Assembly (NCBI GenBank): GCA_047518265.1
Contig: JAKZRG010000036.1
Location: 53,473-117,472 of the forward strand
From: Oceanospirillum sp047518265
GTDB taxonomy: Bacteria; Pseudomonadota; Gammaproteobacteria; Pseudomonadales; Halomonadaceae
DNA: 64,000 nucleotides
Reading direction: 5' to 3'
The notes beneath the pieces were generated by a model. It did not search any database and was not told the origin of the DNA. It saw only the letters and a program-made list of their open reading frames with translations. This document shows positions 53,050 to 61,302 of this stretch, piece after piece. The number at the start of each line of letters is the position of its first letter. The stretch's first letter is position 1. The position numbers and the translations under genes were made by a program.

Positions 53050-53123
53050 AATAAAAGCCGGACCTGCTGGCTTTTTATTTGATCGTTACTTTTTTGTTTT
53101 TCTAAACAAATCGAATCATTTGT
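53050..53123 (+). promoter_or_regulatory. Leader terminator and palindrome before SDR operon
   Basis: AATAAAAGCC (53050-53059) pairs with GGCTTTTTATT (53069-53079), giving a hairpin followed by T-rich sequence, the form of an intrinsic terminator, about 90 bp before the SDR start. Downstream the perfect pair ACAAAT (53106-53111)/ATTTGT (53118-53123) overlaps a weak promoter (TTGATC from 53079). Either attenuation or insulation of the divergent transcripts is possible. Confidence 0.45.
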
Positions 53124-53171
53124 CTTTGAAATCGATCAGCAGGACTGAGCTGTCCGTCTGGAGGGAAAGTT

Positions 53172-53903
53172 ATGAAGCATGAGAAACAGGTTGTCTTTGT
53201 TACAGGTGCCGGTCAAGGCATGGGTAAAGCCATTGTAGAGCGCTTTGCTGCTGAAGGCGCAAGTGTCGTGGCGGTTGATATCAATCTGCAAGCGGCAGAA
53301 GCAACCGCTAAGGCAATTGGAGCGAATGTGGTTGGCCTTGCCTGTGACGTATCAGACAGCAGTTCAGTACGTGACGCCATGGCTGAAGTAGAGCGCCAGT
53401 TTGGTCGTTTAGATGTTGTGGTAAACAACGCCGGTATTGGTTCTGTTGATGCGTTTCTGGATACCCCGGATGAAAACTGGGCCCGTGTGATTGGTGTAAA
53501 CCTGACCGGTACTTTCTTGTGCTGTCGTGAAGGTGCTCGCCTGATGCAGAAAAACGATGGCGGCGTGATTATCAATGTATCCAGCTCTGCTGTGATGTCC
53601 GGTGAAGGCCCAAGTCACTACTGTGCGTCTAAAGCTGGTGTGATCGGTCTGACCCGTAGTATCGCCCGTGAGTTGGCCAGCAGTGGTATCCGTGTGAACA
53701 CTCTGGTGCCAGGCCCAACCAATACGCCAATGATGGCAGATATTCCCGAGGATTGGATGGAACAGATGGTGAACGCTATCCCTCTGGGCCGTATGTGTGA
53801 GCCGGATGAAGTAGCACGTGTGGCGTCTTTTATTGCCTCTGAAGATGCATCCTTTATTACCGGTCAGAACATTGCGGTTAACGGTGGCATGGTCTTCTTA
53901 TAA
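53172..53903 (+). CDS. Short-chain dehydrogenase/reductase
   Basis: 243-residue classical SDR. The cofactor motif is VTGAGQGMGKAIVERFAAEG, with D in VVAVDIN suggesting NAD+. NNAG appears in VVVNNAGIGSVDAFL, the catalytic Ser in INVSSSAVMSGEGPSHYC and the YxxxK pair in HYCASKAG. It probably oxidises a secondary alcohol or hydroxyacyl intermediate of the island pathway. It opens the plus-strand operon; the ATG at 53172 follows GGAGGGAAAGTT. The spacer to the next gene carries an 18-bp tandem repeat. Confidence 0.92.
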   Translation: MKHEKQVVFVTGAGQGMGKAIVERFAAEGASVVAVDINLQAAEATAKAIGANVVGLACDVSDSSSVRDAMAEVERQFGRLDVVVNNAGIGSVDAFLDTPDENWARVIGVNLTGTFLCCREGARLMQKNDGGVIINVSSSAVMSGEGPSHYCASKAGVIGLTRSIARELASSGIRVNTLVPGPTNTPMMADIPEDWMEQMVNAIPLGRMCEPDEVARVASFIASEDASFITGQNIAVNGGMVFL

Positions 53904-53955
53904 GACTGCTTTAGGCCTCTTTCTAAGTACTGTTCCTAAGAGCCCCGTTATAAGT

Positions 53956-54024
53956 GTGCCGTTAAGCCTAGTAAGTGCCGTTAAGCCTATAAGCGCCGTT
54001 AAGCCTATAAGCGCCGTTAAGCCG
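53956..54024 (+). repeat. 18-bp tandem repeat in operon spacer
   Basis: About four units of GCCGTTAAGCCTATAAGC, the first with an extra base and the last diverged, between the SDR and NTF2-like genes. No coding role. Confidence 0.8.
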
Positions 54025-54045
54025 TGGCCCTGTTAAGGAAATATT

Positions 54046-54672
54046 ATGTCTAAATCGTTAGAACAACGCATAGACCGGCTGGAATCCATCGATGAGATTC
54101 GTCAGCTGGCGGGCAAGTACTCCCTGTCACTGGATATGCGTGATCTGGATGCCCATGTGGGTTTATTTGCACCGGATATTCGCGTGGGTCGCGGTAAAAG
54201 CGGTCGCGAGCATCTGAAAGCCTGGGTGGATGACACCCTGCGTGATCAGTTTACCGGTACATCCCATCACATCGGTCAGCACATTATTGAATTTGTCGAT
54301 CCTGACCATGCCGTGGGTGTGGTGTATTCGAAAAATGAACATGAGACCGGCCCTGAATGGGTGACCATGCAGATGCTGTATTGGGATGATTATGAGCGTG
54401 TAGATGGCCGCTGGTTCTTCCGTCGTCGTCTGCCTTGTTACTGGTATGCCTCGGATCTGAATAAACAGCCTATTGGTGATATGAAGATGCGTTGGCCGGG
54501 TCGTGAGCCTTATGAAGGCACTTTCCATGATCTGTTCCCTTCCTGGAAGGCCTTTTGGTTACAGCGACCTGATCCCGAGCAGCTGCCTGAAGTTGCCGCG
54601 CCAGCAGAAATAGAAACCTTTTTACAGACCATGCGCGGTGATACACCAGCCCCGAAAATTCGGGTGCGCTAA
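54046..54672 (+). CDS. NTF2-like (SnoaL/BaiE-type) protein
   Basis: 208-residue protein with an N-terminal NTF2-like cone fold: LEQRIDRLESIDEIRQLAGK, then YSLSLDMRDLDAHVGLFAPD, HIGQHIIEFVDPDHAVGVVY and MLYWDDYERVDGRWFFRRR. Related SnoaL-type proteins include dehydratases, isomerases and BaiE, the bile-acid 7-alpha-dehydratase; the opening helix and DxRDLD region look similar, but catalytic residues cannot be assigned with certainty. It is longer than BaiE by a C-terminal extension (PYEGTFHDLFPSWKAFWLQ). Most likely a dehydratase or isomerase of the island pathway. Confidence 0.82.
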   Translation: MSKSLEQRIDRLESIDEIRQLAGKYSLSLDMRDLDAHVGLFAPDIRVGRGKSGREHLKAWVDDTLRDQFTGTSHHIGQHIIEFVDPDHAVGVVYSKNEHETGPEWVTMQMLYWDDYERVDGRWFFRRRLPCYWYASDLNKQPIGDMKMRWPGREPYEGTFHDLFPSWKAFWLQRPDPEQLPEVAAPAEIETFLQTMRGDTPAPKIRVR

Positions 54673-54723
54673 GTCATATTCAGCAAGAGTCTATGCTTAA
54701 TGGCAGACTCTTGCCCCATAATA

Positions 54724-54825
54724 ATACCAATCCTGATAATTCCTTATGGATAAAAGATAAGGAAAGCTTGAATCAACCTCAATGTACTTGAGGTTGATCG
54801 ACCAATGACTTATCAGGAATGGTGC
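54724..54825 (+). repeat. MITE-like element, copy 3, inside operon
   Basis: Terminal repeats ATACCAATCCTGATAA (54724-54739) and TTATCAGGAATGGTGC (54810-54825) match at 13 of 16 positions. Inside are hairpin arms TCAACCTCAA/TTGAGGTTGA and CCTTAT/ATAAGG. It separates the NTF2-like gene from the acyl-CoA synthetase gene within the operon. Confidence 0.7.
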
Positions 54826-54847
54826 AACAATGCGGAGTTGAGTGAGC

Positions 54848-56713
54848 ATGAGTTCAAACATCTCTATGCCAGCGCCAGAAAAAACGATTGACCCTATTGT
54901 GGTGAGTCGGGCCGAGACACAGGCCAAAATGGATCTTAGATCTCAGGCGGCTGGCTTGATTAAACCACTGGACCTGTACACCCTTGCAGATCGTCTGGAA
55001 GCTCAGGCAGAGCAATTTCCTGAGCGTCCGTTTATTGTCTACGGCAAACAGAGCTTCAGTTACGCTGAAGTCAATGCTCGTGCTAACCAAGTTGCTCACG
55101 CAGTGCATCTGCGCGGCCTTAAGGCGGGTGATGTTTGTGCGCTGGCTTTAGAGAACCGACCTGAATTTTTCTTCACTTGGTTTGGTTTAACCAAGCTAGG
55201 TGTGGTGGTTGCTTTTATCAATACTCAGGTTAATGGTGTACCGCTACGTCATGCCATTGATACTACTGATGCTAAAGCAGTGATTGTGGGCGAAGAGTGT
55301 ATTCATAACTTTGCTTCGACGGATGGCATTGATAAAACCCCATTGTGGTTATTGCCTGATCTGGAAAAGCCAACCGCCGCTGAAAATCTGCAATGTGTGG
55401 ATCAGGTTTTTGATGCTGAGGTGGCTAATGCTTCTCGCGATAATATTACCCGTGAACTGCGTGGGGATGTTACGGCAGAAACACCCACTCTGTTGATCTT
55501 CACCTCAGGTACTACCGGTCTGCCTAAAGCCGCGGTTTACAGCCATATGCGCTGGATGTGTTCCGGTGATGTGATGGCGGTAACCACCTCTGCTACGGAA
55601 CACGATGTATTCTATTGCTGCCTGCCGCTGTATCACGGTGCCGCTGCCACTTCTATTACCTCCACTGCGCTGAAAGCCGGTTCATCCATTGTGGTGCGTC
55701 GTAAGTTCAGTGTGCGTGAGTTCTGGAAGGATGTGCGCGAGAACGATATTACGGTGTGTCAGTATATCGGCGAGATCTGCCGTTATCTGCTGAACCATGA
55801 ATCTGAATCCGGTGAACACAAACTACGCTGTATGCTGGGTGCCGGTTTGACGGCAGAATCCTGGAAACGCTGGATCGAGCGTTTTGGTGACATGGATATC
55901 TATGAAGGCTGGGGCTCAACAGAAGCCAATACCAACCTAATTAATCTGGATAACTATATTGGTTCCTGCGGCCGTGTACCGGACTGGAATAAAACCAATC
56001 TACGTTTAGTGCGTTATGAGCTTGAAACAGACGATTATATTCGTAATGACGAAGGTTTCTGTATTCAGTGTGAGCCAGGGGAGGTGGGTGAGGCTGTAGG
56101 CTTTATCATCAATCATCCTGAGATCGGTGGTGGTCGCTTTGAAGGTTATACCACGGAAGACGCCACGGAACAGAAGATCCTGCGTAATGTCTTTCAAGAA
56201 GGCGATGCCTACTGGCGTTCCGGTGATCTGCTACGCTACGACGCAGACGGTTATTTCTACTTTGTGGATCGAGTGGGCGATACGTTCCGTTGGAAGAGTG
56301 AAAATGTCTCTACTCAGGAAGTGGCCAGTGCCCTGGACGACTTCAAAGGCGCTGAGCTGATCAATATCTACGGTGTGCAGGTGCCTCAGCATGAGGGCCG
56401 TGCCGGTATGGCGGCCATTGTGATGCAGGAAGGTCAGGAATTTGATCCGCAAGCACTTTACGATTTGACCGAAGAGCGGATTCCCCGTTATGCCGCACCT
56501 CAGTTTGTACGTGTTAGTGCCGCAGCGGATATGACATCAACCTTTAAGTTACGCAAGGTTGACCTGCAGCGTCAGGGTTATGATCCTAAGGCCTGTAATG
56601 ATCCGTTGTTTATCCGTAATGACAAATTAGGCACTTATCAACCCTATTCAAGAGCGGTACTTGGGGCCGTGGGTTTACCTGCCTTTGAACCCGCTGAAAA
56701 GGTTTCAGCTTAG
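54848..56713 (+). CDS. FATP-type acyl-CoA synthetase
   Basis: About 621-residue ANL-superfamily synthetase of the very-long-chain/FATP branch. The P-loop is LIFTSGTTGLPKAAVYSHMR, followed by YCCLPLYHGAAATSITSTAL, the adenylate motif IYEGWGSTEANTNLINLDNY and DAYWRSGDLLRYDADGYFYF. The FATP branch also includes bile-acid and steroid-acid CoA ligases. It probably supplies the CoA thioester used by the thiolase and the DUF35-MaoC protein. GTG at 54842 is too close to GGAG (54834-54837); the ATG at 54848 is better spaced. It follows a MITE-like element within the operon. Confidence 0.9.
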   Translation: MSSNISMPAPEKTIDPIVVSRAETQAKMDLRSQAAGLIKPLDLYTLADRLEAQAEQFPERPFIVYGKQSFSYAEVNARANQVAHAVHLRGLKAGDVCALALENRPEFFFTWFGLTKLGVVVAFINTQVNGVPLRHAIDTTDAKAVIVGEECIHNFASTDGIDKTPLWLLPDLEKPTAAENLQCVDQVFDAEVANASRDNITRELRGDVTAETPTLLIFTSGTTGLPKAAVYSHMRWMCSGDVMAVTTSATEHDVFYCCLPLYHGAAATSITSTALKAGSSIVVRRKFSVREFWKDVRENDITVCQYIGEICRYLLNHESESGEHKLRCMLGAGLTAESWKRWIERFGDMDIYEGWGSTEANTNLINLDNYIGSCGRVPDWNKTNLRLVRYELETDDYIRNDEGFCIQCEPGEVGEAVGFIINHPEIGGGRFEGYTTEDATEQKILRNVFQEGDAYWRSGDLLRYDADGYFYFVDRVGDTFRWKSENVSTQEVASALDDFKGAELINIYGVQVPQHEGRAGMAAIVMQEGQEFDPQALYDLTEERIPRYAAPQFVRVSAAADMTSTFKLRKVDLQRQGYDPKACNDPLFIRNDKLGTYQPYSRAVLGAVGLPAFEPAEKVSA

Positions 56714-56813
56714 CCTGCTTAAAAGGCTTCGGCCTAAGTGATTAAGGCTTAAGGGCTCAGTAAAAGCAGCTCAGTAAAAACGAGTGCTCTTGAAAACAGT
56801 TTTGGAGAAAGTT

Positions 56814-58025
56814 ATGGGATTAAGAGGCGATGCTGCCATTGTTGGCGCGGTACAATATAAACCGGAAAAATATCAAACGGCCCCGCAAATGTTCCACTTG
56901 GAACAAGTAGCGGATCTGGCAGCACAGGCACTGGATGATGCAGGTTTAAAAGCCAGTGATCTGGATGGCCTAGTCATCAGTGGCCCTCAGTTCCACGAAG
57001 CAGAAGTCTTTGTTCCTGCAATGGCTGCGGAATATATGGGCATAGAGCTGAACTTTGCTGAGGTAGTGGATCTGGGGGGGTGTACCTCAGTTGGCATGAT
57101 CTGGCGGGCAGCTGCAGCCATCGAGCTGGGTCTGTGTGAGGCCGTTCTGTGTGTTATTCCCGCTCGTATGGCGCCTTTCGGTCCTAATGAAGATCCCGCC
57201 TGGATGGCACAAGCCATGCGTTTTGGTGGTCATAGTACGCGTTTTGGTGCACCAGAAGCGGAATTTGATCTGCCATACGGCCATATGGGCCAGAACACCG
57301 GTTATGCCATGATCGCTCAGCGCTACGCGGCACAGTACGGATATGACCCGCTGGCTATGGCCAAAATTGCGGTGGATCAGCGTACTAACGCTCAGTACAA
57401 CCCAGAAGCGATGTTCTACGGTAAACCTCTAACCGCTGAAGACGTATTGGCCAGTAAAAAAGTGGCTGATCCTCTGCACGTATTAGAGATCGTGATGCCA
57501 GTAGCCGGTGGTGCCGCAGTGATTGTTACCTCTAAAGAGGTTGCAGCACGTACGAAGCACCGTCCCGCCTATGTAAAAGGTTTTGGTGAGCGCCTATCGT
57601 TCAAATCACCGTCATACGCCAAAGATATGACCGTGACACCTGTTGCCGAAGCGGCTAAACGCGCTTTTGCGATGGCAGGCGTTAAGCCCGAAGATATGGA
57701 TGCCGCACAGATCTACGATTGTTACACCATTACCGTGTTGCTGTCTCTGGAAGATGCCGGTTTCTGTCCGAAGGGTGAGGGCATGCGTTTTATTCTGGAA
57801 AACGATCTGACCTGGAAGGGTAACTTCCCCATGAATACTCACGGTGGTCAGCTAAGCTTCGGTCAGTCAGCCTCGGCTGGTGGTATGTCTCAGGTGATCG
57901 AAGCCTTTACCCAGATCTCCGGTCGTGCGGATCAGCGTCAGCTGAAAAAGTGTGATCAGGTCTTTGTCTCAGGCACCGGTGGTGTGATGAGTGAACAGGG
58001 CGCATTGATTCTGCAGGGGGCTTAA
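56814..58025 (+). CDS. Ltp2-like thiolase-fold aldolase
   Basis: About 403-residue thiolase-fold protein of the SCP2-thiolase/lipid-transfer branch. The canonical nucleophile region reads VVDLGGCTSVGMIWRAAAAI. C-terminal segments are AQIYDCYTITVLLSLEDAGF and NTHGGQLSFGQSASAGG, the YDxxT pattern seen in steroid side-chain retro-aldolases such as Ltp2. Ltp2 works with a DUF35 partner, and a DUF35 gene starts 4 bp after this stop. Retro-aldol C-C cleavage of a hydroxyacyl-CoA is inferred; a conventional thiolase reaction is not excluded. The ATG at 56814, six bases after GGAG, is the start. Confidence 0.85.
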   Translation: MGLRGDAAIVGAVQYKPEKYQTAPQMFHLEQVADLAAQALDDAGLKASDLDGLVISGPQFHEAEVFVPAMAAEYMGIELNFAEVVDLGGCTSVGMIWRAAAAIELGLCEAVLCVIPARMAPFGPNEDPAWMAQAMRFGGHSTRFGAPEAEFDLPYGHMGQNTGYAMIAQRYAAQYGYDPLAMAKIAVDQRTNAQYNPEAMFYGKPLTAEDVLASKKVADPLHVLEIVMPVAGGAAVIVTSKEVAARTKHRPAYVKGFGERLSFKSPSYAKDMTVTPVAEAAKRAFAMAGVKPEDMDAAQIYDCYTITVLLSLEDAGFCPKGEGMRFILENDLTWKGNFPMNTHGGQLSFGQSASAGGMSQVIEAFTQISGRADQRQLKKCDQVFVSGTGGVMSEQGALILQGA

Positions 58026-58029
58026 GCAC

Positions 58030-58980
58030 ATGAGTACATTAAAAACTATGTCAGGAAAACCTATGCCGGTAGCGACTGAGATTTCAGCCCCTTTCTGGCA
58101 GGCATTAAAAGAAAACAAGCTGACCATTCAGCAGTGTAATCAATGTGAAGGCTGGGTGTTTTTCCCTCGTCGCCATTGCAGTCACTGTATGGCCCATGAC
58201 TTGGAATGGAAAGAAGTCAGCGGTGAAGGCACGCTATACAGCTTTACCCTGACCCGTGTGCCGACCATGCCGGAATTTGCCGACGAAATGCCACAGGCTT
58301 TGGCCGTGGTTGAGCTGGCGCAAGGTGTTCGTGTTAACACGACACTGACCGGTCTGGACGAAGACGAAATAAAAATCGGTATGGCGGTAAAACCGGTCTT
58401 CCACCAAGTGGATGCCAAGGGTAATACCCTGCTGCGCTTTACCGGTGTTGATAAGCCGATTGATAAGATTGCCTACCAGAACCCGCTTGATGCTCTGGCA
58501 CGCAACCATAAAGGCCAGGTGCAGGTTCCGGTGGATAATGCCGCCGCTTTACAAGCGCTGGCTGATGATACGTTTACCGACTGGAGCAACGAGATCACGG
58601 TTGATCAGTCCTTGATCAACGCTTTTGCCGAACTTTCTGGTGATAACTATTGGATTCATACGGATCCTGTGCGTGCGGAAAAAGAAAGCCCGTTCGGTAC
58701 AACGATTGCCCATGGTTCTCTGGTACAGGTATTGCAGTCCCGTTTACAGTTTGCCCTACCCTTTGAGATCACAGGTTTTGGTACCATGGTGAACTATGGT
58801 TCAGATCGCCTGCGCTTCCCGGCAGCCGTACCGGCAGGTTCACAGATTCAAGCTCGTGCTAAGGTGAAATCTGTACAGCAAAGCCGTAAAGGTGTGCAGT
58901 TGACACTGGAAGTCCATATTCATGTGGTGGGTAATGAGCGCCCGTCGGTGATTAATGATCTGGTGATTTTATATAACTAA
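58030..58980 (+). CDS. DUF35 (OB/zinc ribbon)-MaoC hydratase fusion
   Basis: 316-residue two-domain protein. The N-terminal DUF35 domain (about residues 20-150) has a zinc ribbon CNQCEGWVFFPRRHCSHC (C-x2-C-x10-C-x2-C) followed by an OB fold (GEGTLYSFTLTRVPTMPEF). The C-terminal MaoC hotdog domain (about 175-316) keeps the catalytic dyad in FAELSGDNYWIHTDPVRAE and the TIAHGSL turn. In cholesterol catabolism ChsH2 joins the same domains in the opposite order. It probably hydrates an enoyl-CoA and hands the product to the adjacent aldolase. A terminator at 59042 ends the operon. Confidence 0.88.
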   Translation: MSTLKTMSGKPMPVATEISAPFWQALKENKLTIQQCNQCEGWVFFPRRHCSHCMAHDLEWKEVSGEGTLYSFTLTRVPTMPEFADEMPQALAVVELAQGVRVNTTLTGLDEDEIKIGMAVKPVFHQVDAKGNTLLRFTGVDKPIDKIAYQNPLDALARNHKGQVQVPVDNAAALQALADDTFTDWSNEITVDQSLINAFAELSGDNYWIHTDPVRAEKESPFGTTIAHGSLVQVLQSRLQFALPFEITGFGTMVNYGSDRLRFPAAVPAGSQIQARAKVKSVQQSRKGVQLTLEVHIHVVGNERPSVINDLVILYN

Positions 58981-59041
58981 ACGTGAAGGGGTCTCTGTTC
59001 TGCAGAGTTCCTGATGTTTAGACATATACCTTTCTGCTCTT

Positions 59042-59090
59042 GCCGCCTGGGCCTTAGTTCCTCTAATACTTCCCTTCAGGCGGCTTTTTT
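59042..59090 (+). terminator. Rho-independent terminator of the SDR operon
   Basis: GCCGCCTG (59042-59049) pairs with CAGGCGGC (59077-59084) followed by six Ts, 62 bp after the DUF35-MaoC stop. Confidence 0.85.
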
Positions 59091-59146
59091 GTTTGTTTTC
59101 TAGCTCATGATTAATGAGCTGAATTGTTTACCCGGTAATATAGGTG

Positions 59147-59164
59147 TAGTTCATCTGGACGATG
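59147..59164 (-). promoter_or_regulatory. Island operator motif upstream of amidohydrolase
   Basis: The minus strand reads CATCGTCCAGATGAACTA: the first half is identical to the sites at 52958 and 52994, the second half conserved only in its end (ACTA). It lies about 155 bp before the amidohydrolase ATG. Confidence 0.45.
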
Positions 59165-59318
59165 CGGTTGGTAGGCTGAGTGCTTTAATGAGCGGGAGTT
59201 ATATCGGCTGGTCTATAGTCTACAGATCAGCTTAAACCTTAAACCGAATGGGTGAACCCTCTTGATAAAGCTTCCTCCCCGATTTGTTTCCAGTTTTTAC
59301 TGTAAGTTTTCATTTCTG

Positions 59319-61052
59319 ATGAGATCACTCTTAGCCAGTACATTGGCCCTATTATTGAGCGCTTGCGGATCAATGGAGAGTCTAACGTCGGAGTCCAATG
59401 TGGAAGGGGTTGATAAGACTCAGCCTGCCCAAATGATCATGGCTGATACCGTCTATTCCCAAGGTCATATTGTTACCCTGAATGCTATTAATGAGACAGC
59501 TCAGGCTGTTGCTGTTAAAGATGGACAGATTATCGCTGTCGGTGCCAATACTGAGATGGCCTCTTTGACAGGAGAGAATACTCAGATCATTAATTTACAG
59601 GGAAAAACACTGATTCCAGGCTTTTATGATGCCCATAGTCATATTGTGGCGACAGGAATAGTGGGGCTGTTTCAGGCTAACTTAAATAGCCCTCCAATAG
59701 GAGCAATTAAGAATATTGATGATCTTGTTAGCCTGTTAAAACAAAAAGCAGAACAAGCCCCTAGGGGGGAGTGGATTCAGGGATTTGGTTATGACGATAC
59801 GCTACTAAGCGAACAGCGTCATCCCACCCGTTATGATCTGGATAAAGCGTCTACCGAGCACCCTATTGCAATCACCCATACTTCGGGCCATTTAATTGTG
59901 GCTAACAGTTTGGCACTAAAACTAGCCGGTATTACTTCCAAAACACCTCAGCCCGACGGTGGTGTGATTCGACAAGACAAAAACGGTGAACCCAACGGTA
60001 TTCTGGAAGAGCCACCGGCCAGTCATCTGGTCTCTGATAAAGTGACACCAATGGCCCCGCAGAAATATTTTTCAGCCATTGCTTATGCGGCCAATCTGTA
60101 TGCTTCCAAAGGGGTAACGACAGCCAATGATGGAGCCGCGTCCATAGGTTTGGTCTCACTGCTAAAAGCCGCTTCTGAACAGGGTAATCTACTGCCGATT
60201 CGTGTCAATGTCTGGCCCACAGCCGATGCCGCTCAAGCGGCCTATGGCATAACGCTGAAAAATGACAGAATTGTAATGGGTGGGGTTAAAGAATTTGCTG
60301 ACGGTTCCATTCAGGGCTATACCGGCTACCTAAGCCATGCTTACCATACGCCATTTCATGGTGATGAGGATTATAAAGGCTTCCCCCGTCATGAGAGGGA
60401 TGTACTGGCAGAGAAAATTCTTAAACTTCACCAAGCGGGTAAACAAGTGATGATTCACACCAATGGTGATGCGGCCATTGATGATGCCTTGTATGCCTTT
60501 CGTAAAGCACAAGACACTTTTCCAAGAAAAGATCCGCGCCATGTATTGATTCATAGTCAGATGGCCCGAGAGGATCAATTGGACGAGATGGTTGAACTGG
60601 GTATTATCCCGTCGTTCTTTGAACTGCATACCTACTACTGGGGTGACCGCCACAGTGATATTTTTATGGGGCCAGAGCGTGCGGCACGTATGAGCCCCAC
60701 CCGCTCCGCAGCAGAACGTGGCCTACGTTTTACCCTACATGCAGATACGCCTGTTGTTCCTATGGATCCGTTATTTATGATTTGGTCAGCGGTTAATCGC
60801 GAGTCTACAAGCGGTCGTATTATCGGTGCGGATCAAACCATTACACCGCTGCAGGCATTACGGGCTACCACTCTGGATGCCGCCCATCAAAACTTTGAAG
60901 AGAAGATAAAAGGCTCCATAGAAGTGGGCAAACTGGCAGATTTTGTCATTCTGTCTGATAACCCGCTAACGGTGGATCATCAGGCCATTAAAGATATTCA
61001 AGTCTTGAAAACCATTGTGGGGGATAAGTTGGTTTATTCGGCTAAGCCATAA
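59319..61052 (+). CDS. YtcJ-like amidohydrolase lipoprotein
   Basis: About 577-residue amidohydrolase with a lipoprotein signal (SLLASTLALLLSACGSMES, lipobox LSAC). The metal site is IPGFYDAHSHIVATG (HxH), with further residues in QVMIHTNGDAAIDDAL, HVLIHSQMAREDQL and FTLHADTPVVPMDPLFMIWS; the C-terminal beta domain ends KLADFVILSDNPLTVD. Homologues (amidohydrolase family 3, YtcJ) hydrolyse amide or ester bonds. Location is periplasmic, membrane-anchored. The longer frame begins with TTG at 59262 and would hide the signal. An island operator motif lies upstream. Confidence 0.85.
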   Translation: MRSLLASTLALLLSACGSMESLTSESNVEGVDKTQPAQMIMADTVYSQGHIVTLNAINETAQAVAVKDGQIIAVGANTEMASLTGENTQIINLQGKTLIPGFYDAHSHIVATGIVGLFQANLNSPPIGAIKNIDDLVSLLKQKAEQAPRGEWIQGFGYDDTLLSEQRHPTRYDLDKASTEHPIAITHTSGHLIVANSLALKLAGITSKTPQPDGGVIRQDKNGEPNGILEEPPASHLVSDKVTPMAPQKYFSAIAYAANLYASKGVTTANDGAASIGLVSLLKAASEQGNLLPIRVNVWPTADAAQAAYGITLKNDRIVMGGVKEFADGSIQGYTGYLSHAYHTPFHGDEDYKGFPRHERDVLAEKILKLHQAGKQVMIHTNGDAAIDDALYAFRKAQDTFPRKDPRHVLIHSQMAREDQLDEMVELGIIPSFFELHTYYWGDRHSDIFMGPERAARMSPTRSAAERGLRFTLHADTPVVPMDPLFMIWSAVNRESTSGRIIGADQTITPLQALRATTLDAAHQNFEEKIKGSIEVGKLADFVILSDNPLTVDHQAIKDIQVLKTIVGDKLVYSAKP

Positions 61053-61101
61053 TATCAGCGCAATACCGCCAGAATAAAAAGATATTGAGTGAAAGGAGTC
61101 T

Positions 61102-61141
61102 TCTGTTTGTGATGATTATAACCATCGCAAACAGACTTTTA
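61102..61141 (+). terminator. Terminator after amidohydrolase gene
   Basis: TCTGTTTGTGATG (61102-61114) pairs with CATCGCAAACAGA (61123-61135) at 12 of 13 positions, followed by CTTTTATT. Confidence 0.75.
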
Positions 61142-61302
61142 TTAGTGATAACTTACTTTCACAGATATTAACTTGATTTGTTATTTAATTTTTTATTGAT
61201 GATATAGGGTAGTTGCTTGCAACGGGTGACTTAATATCTCCGTTGCTTTTATATCGTTTTCCGCGATAAATGAGTAACTCGCTAGCGCTTATAGGGATAT
61301 TT

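Noticed and set aside
52683..54024. CRISPR-like arrays in the tandem repeats
   Set aside because: Units are directly adjacent without spacers and there are no cas genes.
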